Assembly (NCBI RefSeq): GCF_004138165.1
Contig: NZ_RYFF01000003.1
Span: 124,001 to 188,000, forward strand
Origin: Candidatus Chloroploca sp. Khr17
GTDB taxonomy: Bacteria; Chloroflexota; Chloroflexia; Chloroflexales; Chloroflexaceae
Length of the DNA stretch: 64,000 nucleotides
Direction of reading: 5' to 3'
The position numbers were made by a program, and so were the translations under genes. Below, piece by piece: positions 43,210 to 52,269 of this stretch; the stretch's first letter is position 1; each line of letters begins with the position of its first letter. A model generated the notes under the pieces. It was not told where the DNA came from. It made no database searches and worked only from the letters and a program-made list of their open reading frames with translations.

Positions 43210-44082
43210 ATGAATGTACCAGTTCCTTCATTAGAGGTTTTACAATCAGAAGCGGTCGCCTTGCTGAATCGCATGCATTGGCACACAAGCGAGGGTATCT
43301 ACCTGGCGGGTGAGTACCTGCATCTGCTGGTTGCACCGGCTGAACCTGCTCCAAACGGGCGCTGCACAGTCGTGCTGGTTATGCGTTCGCGTTTCCCCCC
43401 AATCGCGCTGCCACGTGAACTGGCGCTGCTCCTCTTTCATGAGTCAGAACCGGCCATTGTTCATTATGGGCGCCTCCAACACCTGGGGCAAGTTCAGATC
43501 GCCAAGGTCGCACCGGGATGGCTCCGCGCACGCAGCCTGAGTCTGCCAACCGCAAACCTGCCGGAAGCAGTGCTGGGTGCAGTGAGTCCAGGTTGGCTCA
43601 GTGATCGCAAAGGGAGGGCGGCGGCTGCCGACAGCCCAGACGTTGAACTTCCGCAGCTTCAACACGCTGACGGTGATCTGTCAATCCAGCTTCGGCCGGC
43701 CTACGATGGCTGGGAGCTGTTGGTTACCGCGCGGGAAGACGCCTGGGCCAACGCACTCGTTGCGATCGTGTATGAGATGGTTACGGGCGAGGAACATACC
43801 TCACTCCAAACGGTGCTGCTGCCACTAGGTTGGTACGATGCACTCGGCGTATGGGGCGGCCAGGTGCTGCTGCCATCAGGCACCCTGGGACAACTTTGGC
43901 CGCCGTATGCGTCCCTTGAGTTGGCGACGCTCAATACTACGCTCCCTAGCATGATCATTCAGGCCTCGGTTGCGGCGGCTGCATCAACGATTACGCTGCA
44001 TGCCTGGCGCACGCTTGCCGAGCGACCCGATGTAGCGGGCAGGGTACGCTCGCTGATCCTTTCCGCCATCCCCTCTGGTTGA
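43210..44082 (+). CDS. Uncharacterised protein of the nSTAND cluster
   Basis: 290 residues, no signal peptide, no clear motif. The N-terminal half has alternating strands and helices (GIYLAGEYLHLLVAPAEP); the middle is Ala-rich and the segment SIQLRPAYDGWELLVTARED looks like a beta-sandwich. The C-terminus includes an Ala-rich hydrophobic helix (SVAAAASTITLHAW). It stops 12 nt before the Lon-nSTAND-WD40 gene, so it is likely co-expressed and may be its partner or input. The ribosome site is weak. The family is not recognised. Confidence 0.65.
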   Translation: MNVPVPSLEVLQSEAVALLNRMHWHTSEGIYLAGEYLHLLVAPAEPAPNGRCTVVLVMRSRFPPIALPRELALLLFHESEPAIVHYGRLQHLGQVQIAKVAPGWLRARSLSLPTANLPEAVLGAVSPGWLSDRKGRAAAADSPDVELPQLQHADGDLSIQLRPAYDGWELLVTAREDAWANALVAIVYEMVTGEEHTSLQTVLLPLGWYDALGVWGGQVLLPSGTLGQLWPPYASLELATLNTTLPSMIIQASVAAAASTITLHAWRTLAERPDVAGRVRSLILSAIPSG

Positions 44083-44094
44083 GGTACCACGGGT

Positions 44095-47000
44095 ATGCCA
44101 ACGATCCTTGCCAAGCTTGAAGCAGCGCGCCACGGTTCCATTGAAGCCCGGCTGCGCTGTTTTTATGAGCTCGTTGGCCCAACCCAAGGCTGGCTCGCGG
44201 CGTGTCGTGAGGTCATCGCGCTGCGTCAGCCAGCGCTCCTCGATCTTACCAACGCTTCGCCGCTGGCATGGGCGGCGAGCCTGATTGCCGAGCAGACCCC
44301 ACTGGCGGCCTCGGCGGTGATCACACGTCCAGCGGCAACGGCAAGCCTGGCGTTAGCACTGCTCGTTGCTGAGCGCGATCCCGACGAGGCACAGGCGTTG
44401 ATCCTACGCGCCGCGACGCAGTGGGCCAACAACGCAAACACGGCTCAGGCACGGAGCGGGCCGACGCCGCCAGCGGTGCCGCCAGCGCGTGCGCTGCTCC
44501 CCGCGCAACTCGTGCTCCCTGATGGCCTTGAGCCCGAGGTGGCGGCGACCTTCGTTGATCTGGCGCACTGGCTGTCAGGGGCACCGCTTGTACCCGTCGC
44601 TTCGTGTAGCCTGCCAGTCTTGCTTGAGCATGCCATTGGTGGTCTGGTTGCCGATCTGACGTTCGAGCTCCTCGCTGATCTGCCGACAGTCTGTTTTCCA
44701 GCACCGGCGACCATGACCTTCTGCGCGTTTGATGCCACCTTTGCGCAGGCCCTCCAGACGGCCGAGCTGCTCGTCCATGAGCGAGGTCTCTGGTCAAAGC
44801 AGGGGGCAGTGCGCTGGTCGCTCCAAATACGAGCACCGCGCTTGCCGCGTGACGTGCTGCTCCAGCAACTGCGGGGCAGTTCGATGGGGCTGGGCTTTGC
44901 GCTTGGTCTGCTGCACCTGTTGCGCGCTGACGGATCGTCGCTGCACCAGCAATGGGCCGTAACCGGCACCCTTGGGAGTGTTCGCGGTGAGTTGGTCTCG
45001 GTCGAGGGTTATGCCGCCAAGTTAGCGGCGGCGGCCAACGCACGCCTCCATGTGCTCTACCCGGCGGTTGACCACAAACAGGTCGCCGGGTTGCTCCAAG
45101 CCGCCCAGATCCAGACCCACGGCGTTGAGGAGGTTGAGCGTGCGCTGGCCTTTCTTCAAGGCGAGGAGCGGCCACCCTGCCCGTATCGCGGACTGGATCA
45201 CTTTAGCGAGGCTGATGCACCCTTCTTCTTTGGGCGTCAAGCTGAAACCGCCACACTCATTGAGCGCCTGCAGCAACGACCGCGGCTGCTTGCGCTGCTT
45301 GGCGGGTCGGGGAGCGGCAAGTCGTCGCTGATCTATGCGGGACTGATGGCACAACTGGCCTTGTTGTACCCAACCTGGGCCGTGGCGAGCGTACGCCTGG
45401 CGGATCGCCCCTTTCTGGCGCTCTCCGAAGCGGGGGTGCTGGCGCATGGCGAGGATCTGCTGGCGAGTCTGACCAAACAGATGCAGCTTCGTTCAGCAGA
45501 TGACCAGCGCGTGATCGTCTTTGATCAATTTGAGGAATTCCTTGTGCTGTGCCAGCCAGAGCTCCGCGCTCGCTTCCTCGAGAAGCTTGAGGCCGTGCTG
45601 GCATGTGACCTGCCGATCACCGTGCTTATCGTAATGCGCAACGACTTCTATAGTCAACTGAGCCGACTTGCCCCGAGCTTGATGCCCTCTGTTGCTGACA
45701 ACCAGATCCACTTGCCTGACACCTTGACCCGCGAGGCGCTGATCGACATGATCACGGCCCCGGCGCTGGCGGTCGGGGTCGCGCTCGAAGCAGGACTGGC
45801 CGAACGCATTGTTGGCGACGTATTCCGTGAGCATCCAGCCGAGGCGCATGAATCGGGGGCCGCGCTGCCGTTGTTGCAATTTATGCTCACCCGGCTGTGG
45901 GAACAGAGTGATGGCTTGCAACTGACCCATCACGCGTATCAGGCCATTGGTGGCATCAGCGGGGCACTGGTCAGTTGGGGCACCACCACGGTTGAACAAT
46001 TGCCTGAACAACAGCGCATGCTCGTCGCCCGCTTGCTGCTCGAACTCGTGCAGCCTGGCAATGCGCATGAAGGGCGGCCCGACAGTCGCCGTCGGCGTAC
46101 GATCAGTGCTTTGTACGACGCCCTGGATCAAAATCCTGACCTGATGCCTACGCTGCAACATCTGGTTGCGGCACGTCTGCTTGTTTCAGGACGCGAGCGC
46201 GAACGTGAAACCGTGGAACTGATCCATGACGCGCTGGTCCAAGAATGGATCTACCTGCGGGAACTGCTCGAGCAGAATCGGCTCTTTCTGGCCTGGAAAC
46301 AGACCAGCGAGCTGCACCTGGCGCACTGGCAAGAAGGCGGTGAACGTCCTGGGCGGCTCATGCCGCTCGACGAACTTGCGCCGGCACGACGCTGGCGGGC
46401 CGAACGAGGGGGCGATCTGGGAACGCCCTTGTTGCGCTACCTGGCCGCAAGTGAACGTTACTGGCAGCAGCGGCAATGGCACACCCGTCTGACCATAGGC
46501 GGGGTGATGACCGTCTTGTTCCTGGGTTTGTTTGCGACTCTGTTGGCGTACCAGCACGTGAGTGCCAACCTGCGGCGTTCCAATGCCGAACGCAGTGCGC
46601 TGGCAGCACGTCAGATGGTTGCGCAGCGTCCAGAGGCCGCCATAGGCCAAGCGCTTGAAGCCTTTGCGCTTGATGCGAATCCAACAACCGAAGAGACCCT
46701 CCATCTGCTCGCCCAGACCACTGCGGTGCGTGCGATTCTGAGCGGCCATGAGCAGAGCGTCCTGGCCCTGGCGGTGAGTCCTGACGGACAGACGCTCGCG
46801 ACGGCCAGCAGTGACCGAACCATCATTCTGTGGGATCTGCTGCAGGGCGAGGCGCGGCAGCAGTTGCTTGGTCACACTGACCAGATCAACGCCCTGGTCT
46901 TTAGCCCTGATGGGCAGACCCTCGCGAGTGGCGGAGGCCCGAGCGACCGTACCGTCCGGCTTTGGGACACAACCAATGGAACCTTGCGTGCGACGATGCA

Positions 47001-48552
47001 AGGCCACCGCCGAGGTATCGTTGCGCTTGCCTTTCGTCCCGATGGCCTGATACTAGCGAGTATGAGTGGCGAGGATGACATTGCGGTGCCGGGTGATGGA
47101 ACCGTACGCCTCTGGGAGGTTGCCACGGGTGAGGCGATCGCCGTGTTGAAGCTGGAGGACGGCTTTCTGCGGGCGCTCGCTTTCCATACCGACGGAAAAA
47201 GCCTCGTGATCGTGAGCCGCACGTCACTTATCCAGTGGCACCTAGCGAGCGGCCAACACGACCTGCGCCCACACCGACAGCACCGTCTGACCAGTGCAAC
47301 GGTGAGTGCCAATGGGCGTTTTGTGGTACTAGGCCGAGATGATGGCACCATCCTTGTCACGAGTCTTGGGGATGACGTGCAAGAGCTTGTCTTGCGGAGT
47401 GACAGCCTGCCCGTGACGGCCATCATGCTCAGCCAGGACAATGCAACCCTCGTGAGTGGTCATACCGACGGACAAATCCGCCTATGGGATCTCGACGCGC
47501 AGCGAGTCGTGCGGAGCTATCGCGGCCACACCGCCGAGATCCGTGCCCTCACGCTGAGTCCTGACGGAGCGCTGGTGATCAGCGGAGGCCGTGATCGACA
47601 GGTACGGCTCTGGGCACGTCGTCTCGGAGGTGAAGTGGATCCCCCCCTTCGCTTCCATGGACCCATTCATACCCTCGCGTTCAATCAGACCGGAACCACG
47701 CTGGCGATCGCGACCCATGATCGCCAGGTACTGCTCTATGATCTCGCTCGTTGGGAACGCGAATTCACCATCACCAACAGTCACGCCGCAGTGCAAGCGC
47801 TTGCCTTCAGCCACGACGACCAATTGCTTGCGCTTGGCGATCGCCAGGGCGTCATCACCATCTGGGATCGGCGCGAACAAAGCATTGTCCGGCGGCTTGC
47901 CGACCATCAAGGGGCGATTCAGGCGCTCAGTTTCAGCCCACAGCGACCCCTGCTGGTGAGCATCGCGACTGATGACACGTTGCGATTATGGGATCAGCGC
48001 GCAGACTGGGCTGGGCGAACGATCCAGGCGCATCGCTATGATCCAGTCGCACTCGTCTTTGAGCCGCAGACCGCGCACATTGTCACCGCGAGCCGGGACC
48101 AGACCGTGCGGCGCTGGGAGGCAACGACCGGGCTGCAAGCTGGACGTGAGCTTGAAGTTGGCGCCATCATCACCGCCCTGACCTACGACCAGCGCGGCTG
48201 GCTCTACGTTGGCCTGGCCTCGGGTGAAGTGCAGAGCTTTGACCCTCAGATGGTCGAACAGCAGCGCATAGCAACTGGCGAGGCCCCCTTGGCCTTATTC
48301 ACCAGTGCTGCTCAGGCCCTGCTCGTGATCACGCCCGAGACAGTTGCCGCCTATGGCGCGAACGCCTGGGATCAACCTGCGATCCTCTTCCGGACCGAGC
48401 AACCCCTCACGAGCGCGGCCCTCAGCGCTGATCGGCGAATCCTGGCGCTCGGCAATCGCGAAGGAGAGGTCTATTTGCTCTTCACTGACCCACAGCAGGT
48501 TGGCCAGGTGCTGCAAGAACGGCTACGCGAGCGAACTGCATCAATGAAATAA
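44095..48552 (+). CDS. Lon-like protease-nSTAND ATPase-WD40 repeat fusion
   Basis: 1485 residues. After an Ala-rich N-terminal region comes a Lon-protease-like domain (about 220-350) with catalytic Ser263 in GSSMGLGFAL and Lys309 in GYAAKLAAAANA, 46 residues apart (43 in E. coli Lon). A linker with YRGLDHFSEADAPFFFGR leads into an nSTAND NTPase: Walker A GGSGSGKSS at 403-411, Walker B VIVFDQFEE at 473-481. A single transmembrane helix is near 799-819. About 13-14 WD40 repeats (from about 880) make two propellers. STAND proteins are switch ATPases in defence, death or signalling; WD repeats sense a ligand and the ATPase would release or assemble the protease effector. A single helix between ATPase and WD40 would place the propellers outside the cell. 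Confidence 0.9.
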   Translation: MPTILAKLEAARHGSIEARLRCFYELVGPTQGWLAACREVIALRQPALLDLTNASPLAWAASLIAEQTPLAASAVITRPAATASLALALLVAERDPDEAQALILRAATQWANNANTAQARSGPTPPAVPPARALLPAQLVLPDGLEPEVAATFVDLAHWLSGAPLVPVASCSLPVLLEHAIGGLVADLTFELLADLPTVCFPAPATMTFCAFDATFAQALQTAELLVHERGLWSKQGAVRWSLQIRAPRLPRDVLLQQLRGSSMGLGFALGLLHLLRADGSSLHQQWAVTGTLGSVRGELVSVEGYAAKLAAAANARLHVLYPAVDHKQVAGLLQAAQIQTHGVEEVERALAFLQGEERPPCPYRGLDHFSEADAPFFFGRQAETATLIERLQQRPRLLALLGGSGSGKSSLIYAGLMAQLALLYPTWAVASVRLADRPFLALSEAGVLAHGEDLLASLTKQMQLRSADDQRVIVFDQFEEFLVLCQPELRARFLEKLEAVLACDLPITVLIVMRNDFYSQLSRLAPSLMPSVADNQIHLPDTLTREALIDMITAPALAVGVALEAGLAERIVGDVFREHPAEAHESGAALPLLQFMLTRLWEQSDGLQLTHHAYQAIGGISGALVSWGTTTVEQLPEQQRMLVARLLLELVQPGNAHEGRPDSRRRRTISALYDALDQNPDLMPTLQHLVAARLLVSGRERERETVELIHDALVQEWIYLRELLEQNRLFLAWKQTSELHLAHWQEGGERPGRLMPLDELAPARRWRAERGGDLGTPLLRYLAASERYWQQRQWHTRLTIGGVMTVLFLGLFATLLAYQHVSANLRRSNAERSALAARQMVAQRPEAAIGQALEAFALDANPTTEETLHLLAQTTAVRAILSGHEQSVLALAVSPDGQTLATASSDRTIILWDLLQGEARQQLLGHTDQINALVFSPDGQTLASGGGPSDRTVRLWDTTNGTLRATMQGHRRGIVALAFRPDGLILASMSGEDDIAVPGDGTVRLWEVATGEAIAVLKLEDGFLRALAFHTDGKSLVIVSRTSLIQWHLASGQHDLRPHRQHRLTSATVSANGRFVVLGRDDGTILVTSLGDDVQELVLRSDSLPVTAIMLSQDNATLVSGHTDGQIRLWDLDAQRVVRSYRGHTAEIRALTLSPDGALVISGGRDRQVRLWARRLGGEVDPPLRFHGPIHTLAFNQTGTTLAIATHDRQVLLYDLARWEREFTITNSHAAVQALAFSHDDQLLALGDRQGVITIWDRREQSIVRRLADHQGAIQALSFSPQRPLLVSIATDDTLRLWDQRADWAGRTIQAHRYDPVALVFEPQTAHIVTASRDQTVRRWEATTGLQAGRELEVGAIITALTYDQRGWLYVGLASGEVQSFDPQMVEQQRIATGEAPLALFTSAAQALLVITPETVAAYGANAWDQPAILFRTEQPLTSAALSADRRILALGNREGEVYLLFTDPQQVGQVLQERLRERTASMK

Positions 48553-48564
48553 GAGGAGGCTCAG

Positions 48565-49536
48565 ATGCGACCCACCCGACGACGGACATGGTTATGGTTA
48601 CTGCTAGCTAGTCTCCTGGCAGCGTGCAACATGCCGGGAAGGAGCAACGAGACGTCTCAGGCGACGATGCCTGAACCAGCGCGATCAACCGCCGCTGAAG
48701 TTAGCGACAGCGACGAAATGGTGCTGATCCCAGGAGGCGCATTTATCCGGGGGAGCAGTGACGACGATCTGCAAGCATTTGTCGCGCTCTGCGAACAGGC
48801 GCAATCTAGTTGCGTACTTGACAACTTTCTTGACGAACAGCCGCAGAGCGAGGTCGTGCTTTCAACTTTCTTGATCGACCGGTACGAAGTGAGCAACCGC
48901 GCCTTTGCGGACTTTGTTGAGGCAACCGGCTACCAGACCGAAGCGGAAGAGCGCGGGCAGAGCAACGTCTGGGACGACAGCATACGCCAAGTCTTATCGA
49001 TCGAAGGAGCCTCGTGGCGCGCCCCTGAAGGGCCAGGTTCGAGCATTGAAGCACGGCTCGAGCATCCCGTCATCCACGTAACCTGGGCCGACGCAAGTGC
49101 CTACTGTGCCGCGCAGGGGAAGCGTTTGCCCACCGAAGCCGAATGGGAAAAAGCGGCGCGGGGCGCAGCGGATGCACGGCGCTTCCCGTGGGGGAACGAC
49201 TGGCAACCAACCTACGTCAACGGCGTGCTAGCGAATGAACAAGCCGTTGGCACCATGCCAATCACCGCCTTTCCCGAAGGGGACAGCCCCTACGGCGCAC
49301 GCCAGATGCTGGGGAACGTCTTTGAATGGGTCGCTGACGCCTACGACGGCAACTTCTACGCCAGCGGACCAACCAATGATCCCGTCCTGCTCACCGACGA
49401 CAACGACGCCTTACGGGTAGCTCGCGGAGGCGGATGGGCCACCCGAGCCGGCTTCTTCCACATCGGCTGGCGGCGAGTGATGGAACCAAGCACAAGCAAC
49501 AACACCACCGGATTCCGCTGCGCACGCGACGGATAA
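48565..49536 (+). CDS. Formylglycine-generating-enzyme-like (SUMF1/FGE-sulfatase) lipoprotein
   Basis: 323 residues with a signal peptide and lipobox LLAAC near residue 19-20. The FGE-sulfatase fold (about 50-323) shows MVLIPGGAFIRGSSD, FLIDRYEVSNRAFADFVE, HPVIHVTWADASAYC, GKRLPTEAEWEKAARG, QMLGNVFEWVADAY and GGGWATRAGFF ending TGFRCARDG. The Cys pair needed by true FGE for sulfatase activation is not evident in the usual place, so it is probably a binding module, as in many conflict-system FGE domains. AGAGGAGG precedes the ATG, 12 nt after the nSTAND stop. It is extracytoplasmic, as the WD40 part of the nSTAND protein may be. A terminator follows. Confidence 0.9.
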   Translation: MRPTRRRTWLWLLLASLLAACNMPGRSNETSQATMPEPARSTAAEVSDSDEMVLIPGGAFIRGSSDDDLQAFVALCEQAQSSCVLDNFLDEQPQSEVVLSTFLIDRYEVSNRAFADFVEATGYQTEAEERGQSNVWDDSIRQVLSIEGASWRAPEGPGSSIEARLEHPVIHVTWADASAYCAAQGKRLPTEAEWEKAARGAADARRFPWGNDWQPTYVNGVLANEQAVGTMPITAFPEGDSPYGARQMLGNVFEWVADAYDGNFYASGPTNDPVLLTDDNDALRVARGGGWATRAGFFHIGWRRVMEPSTSNNTTGFRCARDG

Positions 49537-49561
49537 GCGACGCAAGCGAGGGGGTGGGGTA

Positions 49562-49598
49562 ACGGCGCGGGTGAAGCAGATTCACCCGCGCCGTTTTT
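49562..49598 (+). terminator. Rho-independent terminator after the nSTAND-FGE genes
   Basis: ACGGCGCGGGTGAA (49562-49575) pairs perfectly with 49581-49594 around a 5-nt loop, followed by a T-run. It defines the 3' end of the cluster and means the vWA gene has its own transcript. Confidence 0.85.
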
Positions 49599-49768
49599 GG
49601 TTAAGACAGGGTAAAACTCAGCGTCCTATATGGAGGGGTGAAGGAAGCTTGATGAGCAAAATCACACGTAGGGCCTGCAAAGCAAGGTGTGCATGGTAGC
49701 TGGATGACCACAACACATCGTGCCAAAGAGCTAATTGGGTTCAATCACTTCATCCCTCAGGAGGTATC

Positions 49769-50425
49769 ATGGGCACTCTCATAGCTCAAGAGACAGCTGT
49801 ATTCCATACACCTATTCCTTGGCTGCTCGGCATTTGTTTTGACTGTACCATTTCTATCAGTGAACGTGATTTCGCAACTGCTAAGCGTGAAGTATGCAAC
49901 TTCCTACACAATGTCAACTATCGTGCACGACTCTTGCCCGGACAACCTTCAGACTTTATTTCAGTCACCGCTTTCAAGGAAAACCACAACATCTTCGGCC
50001 CTGCCAAGCCTTTAAACATAACAAAGATGGATCGCACTGGACATGTTGAAGCGTTGTGCAACTGGATTCAGAATCTCCGTCGTGATGGTTCAAGGACTGC
50101 TCTCTATGATGCCATTGCCATCGCATCGCGTGAATTAGCAACACTCGACGCACAACTGCCTTATCGTTACCTCAAGGTCGTACTGGCCATCACCGACGGC
50201 GAAGACAACGATTCCCGGCTGAAGTTGGCCGATCTGGGCTATTTCCATACTACTAGCCAACACCTAGCGGTTGTCGGTGTGGGCAATGGTGCCAACCGCG
50301 AGCTACGTCAACTTGGGCAGTACGCGACATCTGTGCATGCCATTTCACGTTTTGAGGATCTCTTTAAAGCAATCACCATTTCGGTCTCTACAGTGATCCA
50401 GCGCACCCAACATATTGCCTGGTGA
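49769..50425 (+). CDS. vWA-domain protein
   Basis: 218 residues forming one von Willebrand A domain: MIDAS-type motif GICFDCTISISE (D-x-T-x-S variant), Thr in DGSRTALYDAI, and Asp in AITDGEDND. No signal peptide or other domain is seen. CAGGAGGT lies just before the ATG. Base composition is clearly lower in GC than the flanking genes, which suggests recent acquisition. It follows the nSTAND/FGE genes in the same direction but after a terminator. vWA proteins are common partners in STAND- and FGE-containing conflict systems, so a link is plausible but unproven. Confidence 0.85.
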   Translation: MGTLIAQETAVFHTPIPWLLGICFDCTISISERDFATAKREVCNFLHNVNYRARLLPGQPSDFISVTAFKENHNIFGPAKPLNITKMDRTGHVEALCNWIQNLRRDGSRTALYDAIAIASRELATLDAQLPYRYLKVVLAITDGEDNDSRLKLADLGYFHTTSQHLAVVGVGNGANRELRQLGQYATSVHAISRFEDLFKAITISVSTVIQRTQHIAW

Positions 50426-50539
50426 TGCATGGTAAATGGTGACGAATAGCAGTTTGAAACGGAATAAGGGAACTATCAGGAGGAAGTTAACGAACTTCGT
50501 GAGCGTGCTGAAGGTGCAGCTTTAGTATAGAGGGTTTTT

Positions 50540-51802
50540 ATGAAGACTCAGCCCCATCCACCGTTCCACAAAGCGCTCTTGCAGTTGCTACGTGACTATC
50601 GCCCTTCGTTAAGGGTGTCGCTGCCGGTCAACGCACGTCGCTTTCTCCCTTCCCCTGGCAGTGCGCTCTTTACGCTGTTGCTGCTGGCCGGGCTCTTTTG
50701 GGCGCAGACGGCGGGGGCGCTGCCGCTGCCGCAGGCGGCGAGTAGTATCAGTACGATCCCGTATCAGGGCCGCCTCGCTGATGCTGGCGGGTTGCCGCTC
50801 ACCGGTACCTACACCATGGTCTTTCGCCTCTATGCTGCCTCAACCGAGGGGGTGCCGCTCTGGGAGGAGCAGTGGACGGGGCCGAATGGCGTGCAGGTGA
50901 GTGATGGGCTCTTCAATGTCATGCTGGGCAGCCTCAGTCCGATTGCGCCGAGCGTGATCACCACCAACCCCAATCTGTGGCTCGGGGTGACTGTGGGCAC
51001 CGACGATGAGATGACGCCACGAGTTCAGATCGGCACGCTGCCCTTTGCGGTGCAGGCGCTGACGGTTCCCGATGGGGCGATCACGGCTGCGAAGCTGGCC
51101 GATGGTGCCGTGACGAGCGCCACGATCGCCGATGGCACGATCGTGACCGCTGATCTGGCCAATGGTGCCGTGACGAGCGCCAGCATCGCCGATGGCACGC
51201 TTGTGACCGCTGACCTTGCCGATGGTGCCGTGACGAGCGCCAGCATCGCCGATGGCACGCTTGTGACTGCTGACCTGGCCAATGGTGCCGTGACGAGCGC
51301 CAAACTCGGGCCGGACATCAACCTCGTGCCCCCTGATGGCAGCATTGGCACCGTCAAACTCGCCAATGGGGCCGTGACACCCGAGAAGATCGCCGATGGT
51401 GCCGTGACCTCCTCAAAGCTGCGACCAACCTATGGGCAAGTCTATGGCAGCCCTGCCGGTTCATTCATGCTCAACACGACCCGCCAGCGCATCCCTGGCA
51501 TGATTGTGACGGTGAGCCCAACGACGCATCAGGTGCTGCACCTCAGTGCCACAGTTGATGCCACGCGGCAGGGCACCTGTGATGCGGTGGTCACGTACCT
51601 GACGGTCAATGGCAACCTGATCAAGCCCCTGGTGCTGTCGGGAGGTGGAAGCTCTGTACGGGCCTCGGTTTCAGGCTCTTTCCAGATCACCTTGGCCCCG
51701 GGCACCCACACGATTGAAGCGCTGGCGTTTTGCCAGAACGGATCGGGGGCGCATATCAATCCCGAGAACTCCACGTTGGCGTACATTCTGTTTGCTCAGT
51801 GA
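50540..51802 (+). CDS. Exported repeat protein (20-residue ADGxVTADLANGAVTSA units)
   Basis: 420 residues. A long N-region leads to a hydrophobic segment (ALFTLLLLAGLFWAQTAGA) acting as signal peptide or anchor. Residues 70-175 form a domain with IPYQGRLADAGGLPLTGTYT, common at the start of exported proteins with phage-tail-like repeats. Residues about 180-290 are 20-residue repeats (IADGTLVTADLANGAVTSAS), probably a beta-helix or trimeric fibre. The C-terminal 120 residues form a beta-sandwich (VLHLSATVDATRQGTCD, ITLAPGTHTIEALAFCQNG). The role is likely surface attachment or fibre; no enzyme motif is seen. It does not carry the YLPxI tail. Confidence 0.78.
   Translation: MKTQPHPPFHKALLQLLRDYRPSLRVSLPVNARRFLPSPGSALFTLLLLAGLFWAQTAGALPLPQAASSISTIPYQGRLADAGGLPLTGTYTMVFRLYAASTEGVPLWEEQWTGPNGVQVSDGLFNVMLGSLSPIAPSVITTNPNLWLGVTVGTDDEMTPRVQIGTLPFAVQALTVPDGAITAAKLADGAVTSATIADGTIVTADLANGAVTSASIADGTLVTADLADGAVTSASIADGTLVTADLANGAVTSAKLGPDINLVPPDGSIGTVKLANGAVTPEKIADGAVTSSKLRPTYGQVYGSPAGSFMLNTTRQRIPGMIVTVSPTTHQVLHLSATVDATRQGTCDAVVTYLTVNGNLIKPLVLSGGGSSVRASVSGSFQITLAPGTHTIEALAFCQNGSGAHINPENSTLAYILFAQ
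51121..51300 (+). repeat. Three tandem 60-bp coding repeats
   Basis: Units at 51121-51180, 51181-51240 and 51241-51300 differ at only a few bases; each encodes 20 residues of the exported repeat protein. Partial units flank them. Near identity suggests recent expansion by slippage or recombination. Confidence 0.9.
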
Positions 51803-51813
51803 GGGTGGGCCTG

Positions 51814-51846
51814 AGCCTTCACAGGTCTTGAAGACCTGTGAAGGCT
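51814..51846. repeat. 33-bp palindrome, AGACCTCACAG family, copy 3 (variant)
   Basis: AGCCTTCACAGGTCTT (51814-51829), central G, and the exact reverse complement (51831-51846). The two compensatory changes relative to copy 2 keep the stem intact, which suggests selection on or copying of the paired form. Confidence 0.85.
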
Positions 51847-52269
51847 GACGGACGCTCTTTCTCTCGGTGCGACTGGATCACAGGCTATGTGATCCTCAGG
51901 GTGACACCATATCGGGAAAATAAGGGGGCAAATCAACTTGTTTTTTCCTACCCTGCCCTGCCGCACCTGAGGGTTTATGGGTCAACAGAAAATATGTTCG
52001 TTGCCGCAAAAGAACGCAAAGGAACGCAAAAAACGGGGGGCTTTCGCCCCACTCACGCAAGGTGCGCGAGCGGGAGGGGTGAGAACTATGTAGATCAATG
52101 CCAATGCCCTATGCATGGTTTCAGGAGCAAATGTTTTGTCCGCTCATAAACCGGTGGGAGAGGGAGTTGGAAAGAGACGGATCGATGCTCGTGGAATGTG
52201 CATAGGCGCATATCACTATTGAGATGTCTCCATAACTTTGCTCCACAGTGATAGATCCAGGAAACGCCT
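51847..52269. other. Intergenic region, no gene seen
   Basis: This stretch holds a small CGCAAAAGAACGCAAAGGAA direct repeat near 52005-52030, a GGGGGGCTTTCGCCCC hairpin near 52036-52051, and a 7-bp inverted repeat (TATCACT/AGTGATA) at 52211-52253 just upstream of the C39-like gene. I see no supported coding sequence. Confidence 0.5.

Noticed and set aside
49652-49699. Possible 15-residue peptide MSKITRRACKARCAW upstream of the vWA gene
   Set aside because: A purine-rich stretch precedes it, but such a short frame has little statistical support.
50470-50526. Open triplets reading QEEVNELRERAEGAALV before the repeat-protein gene
   Set aside because: There is no start codon in frame after the upstream stop; it may be a remnant, but evidence is too thin.
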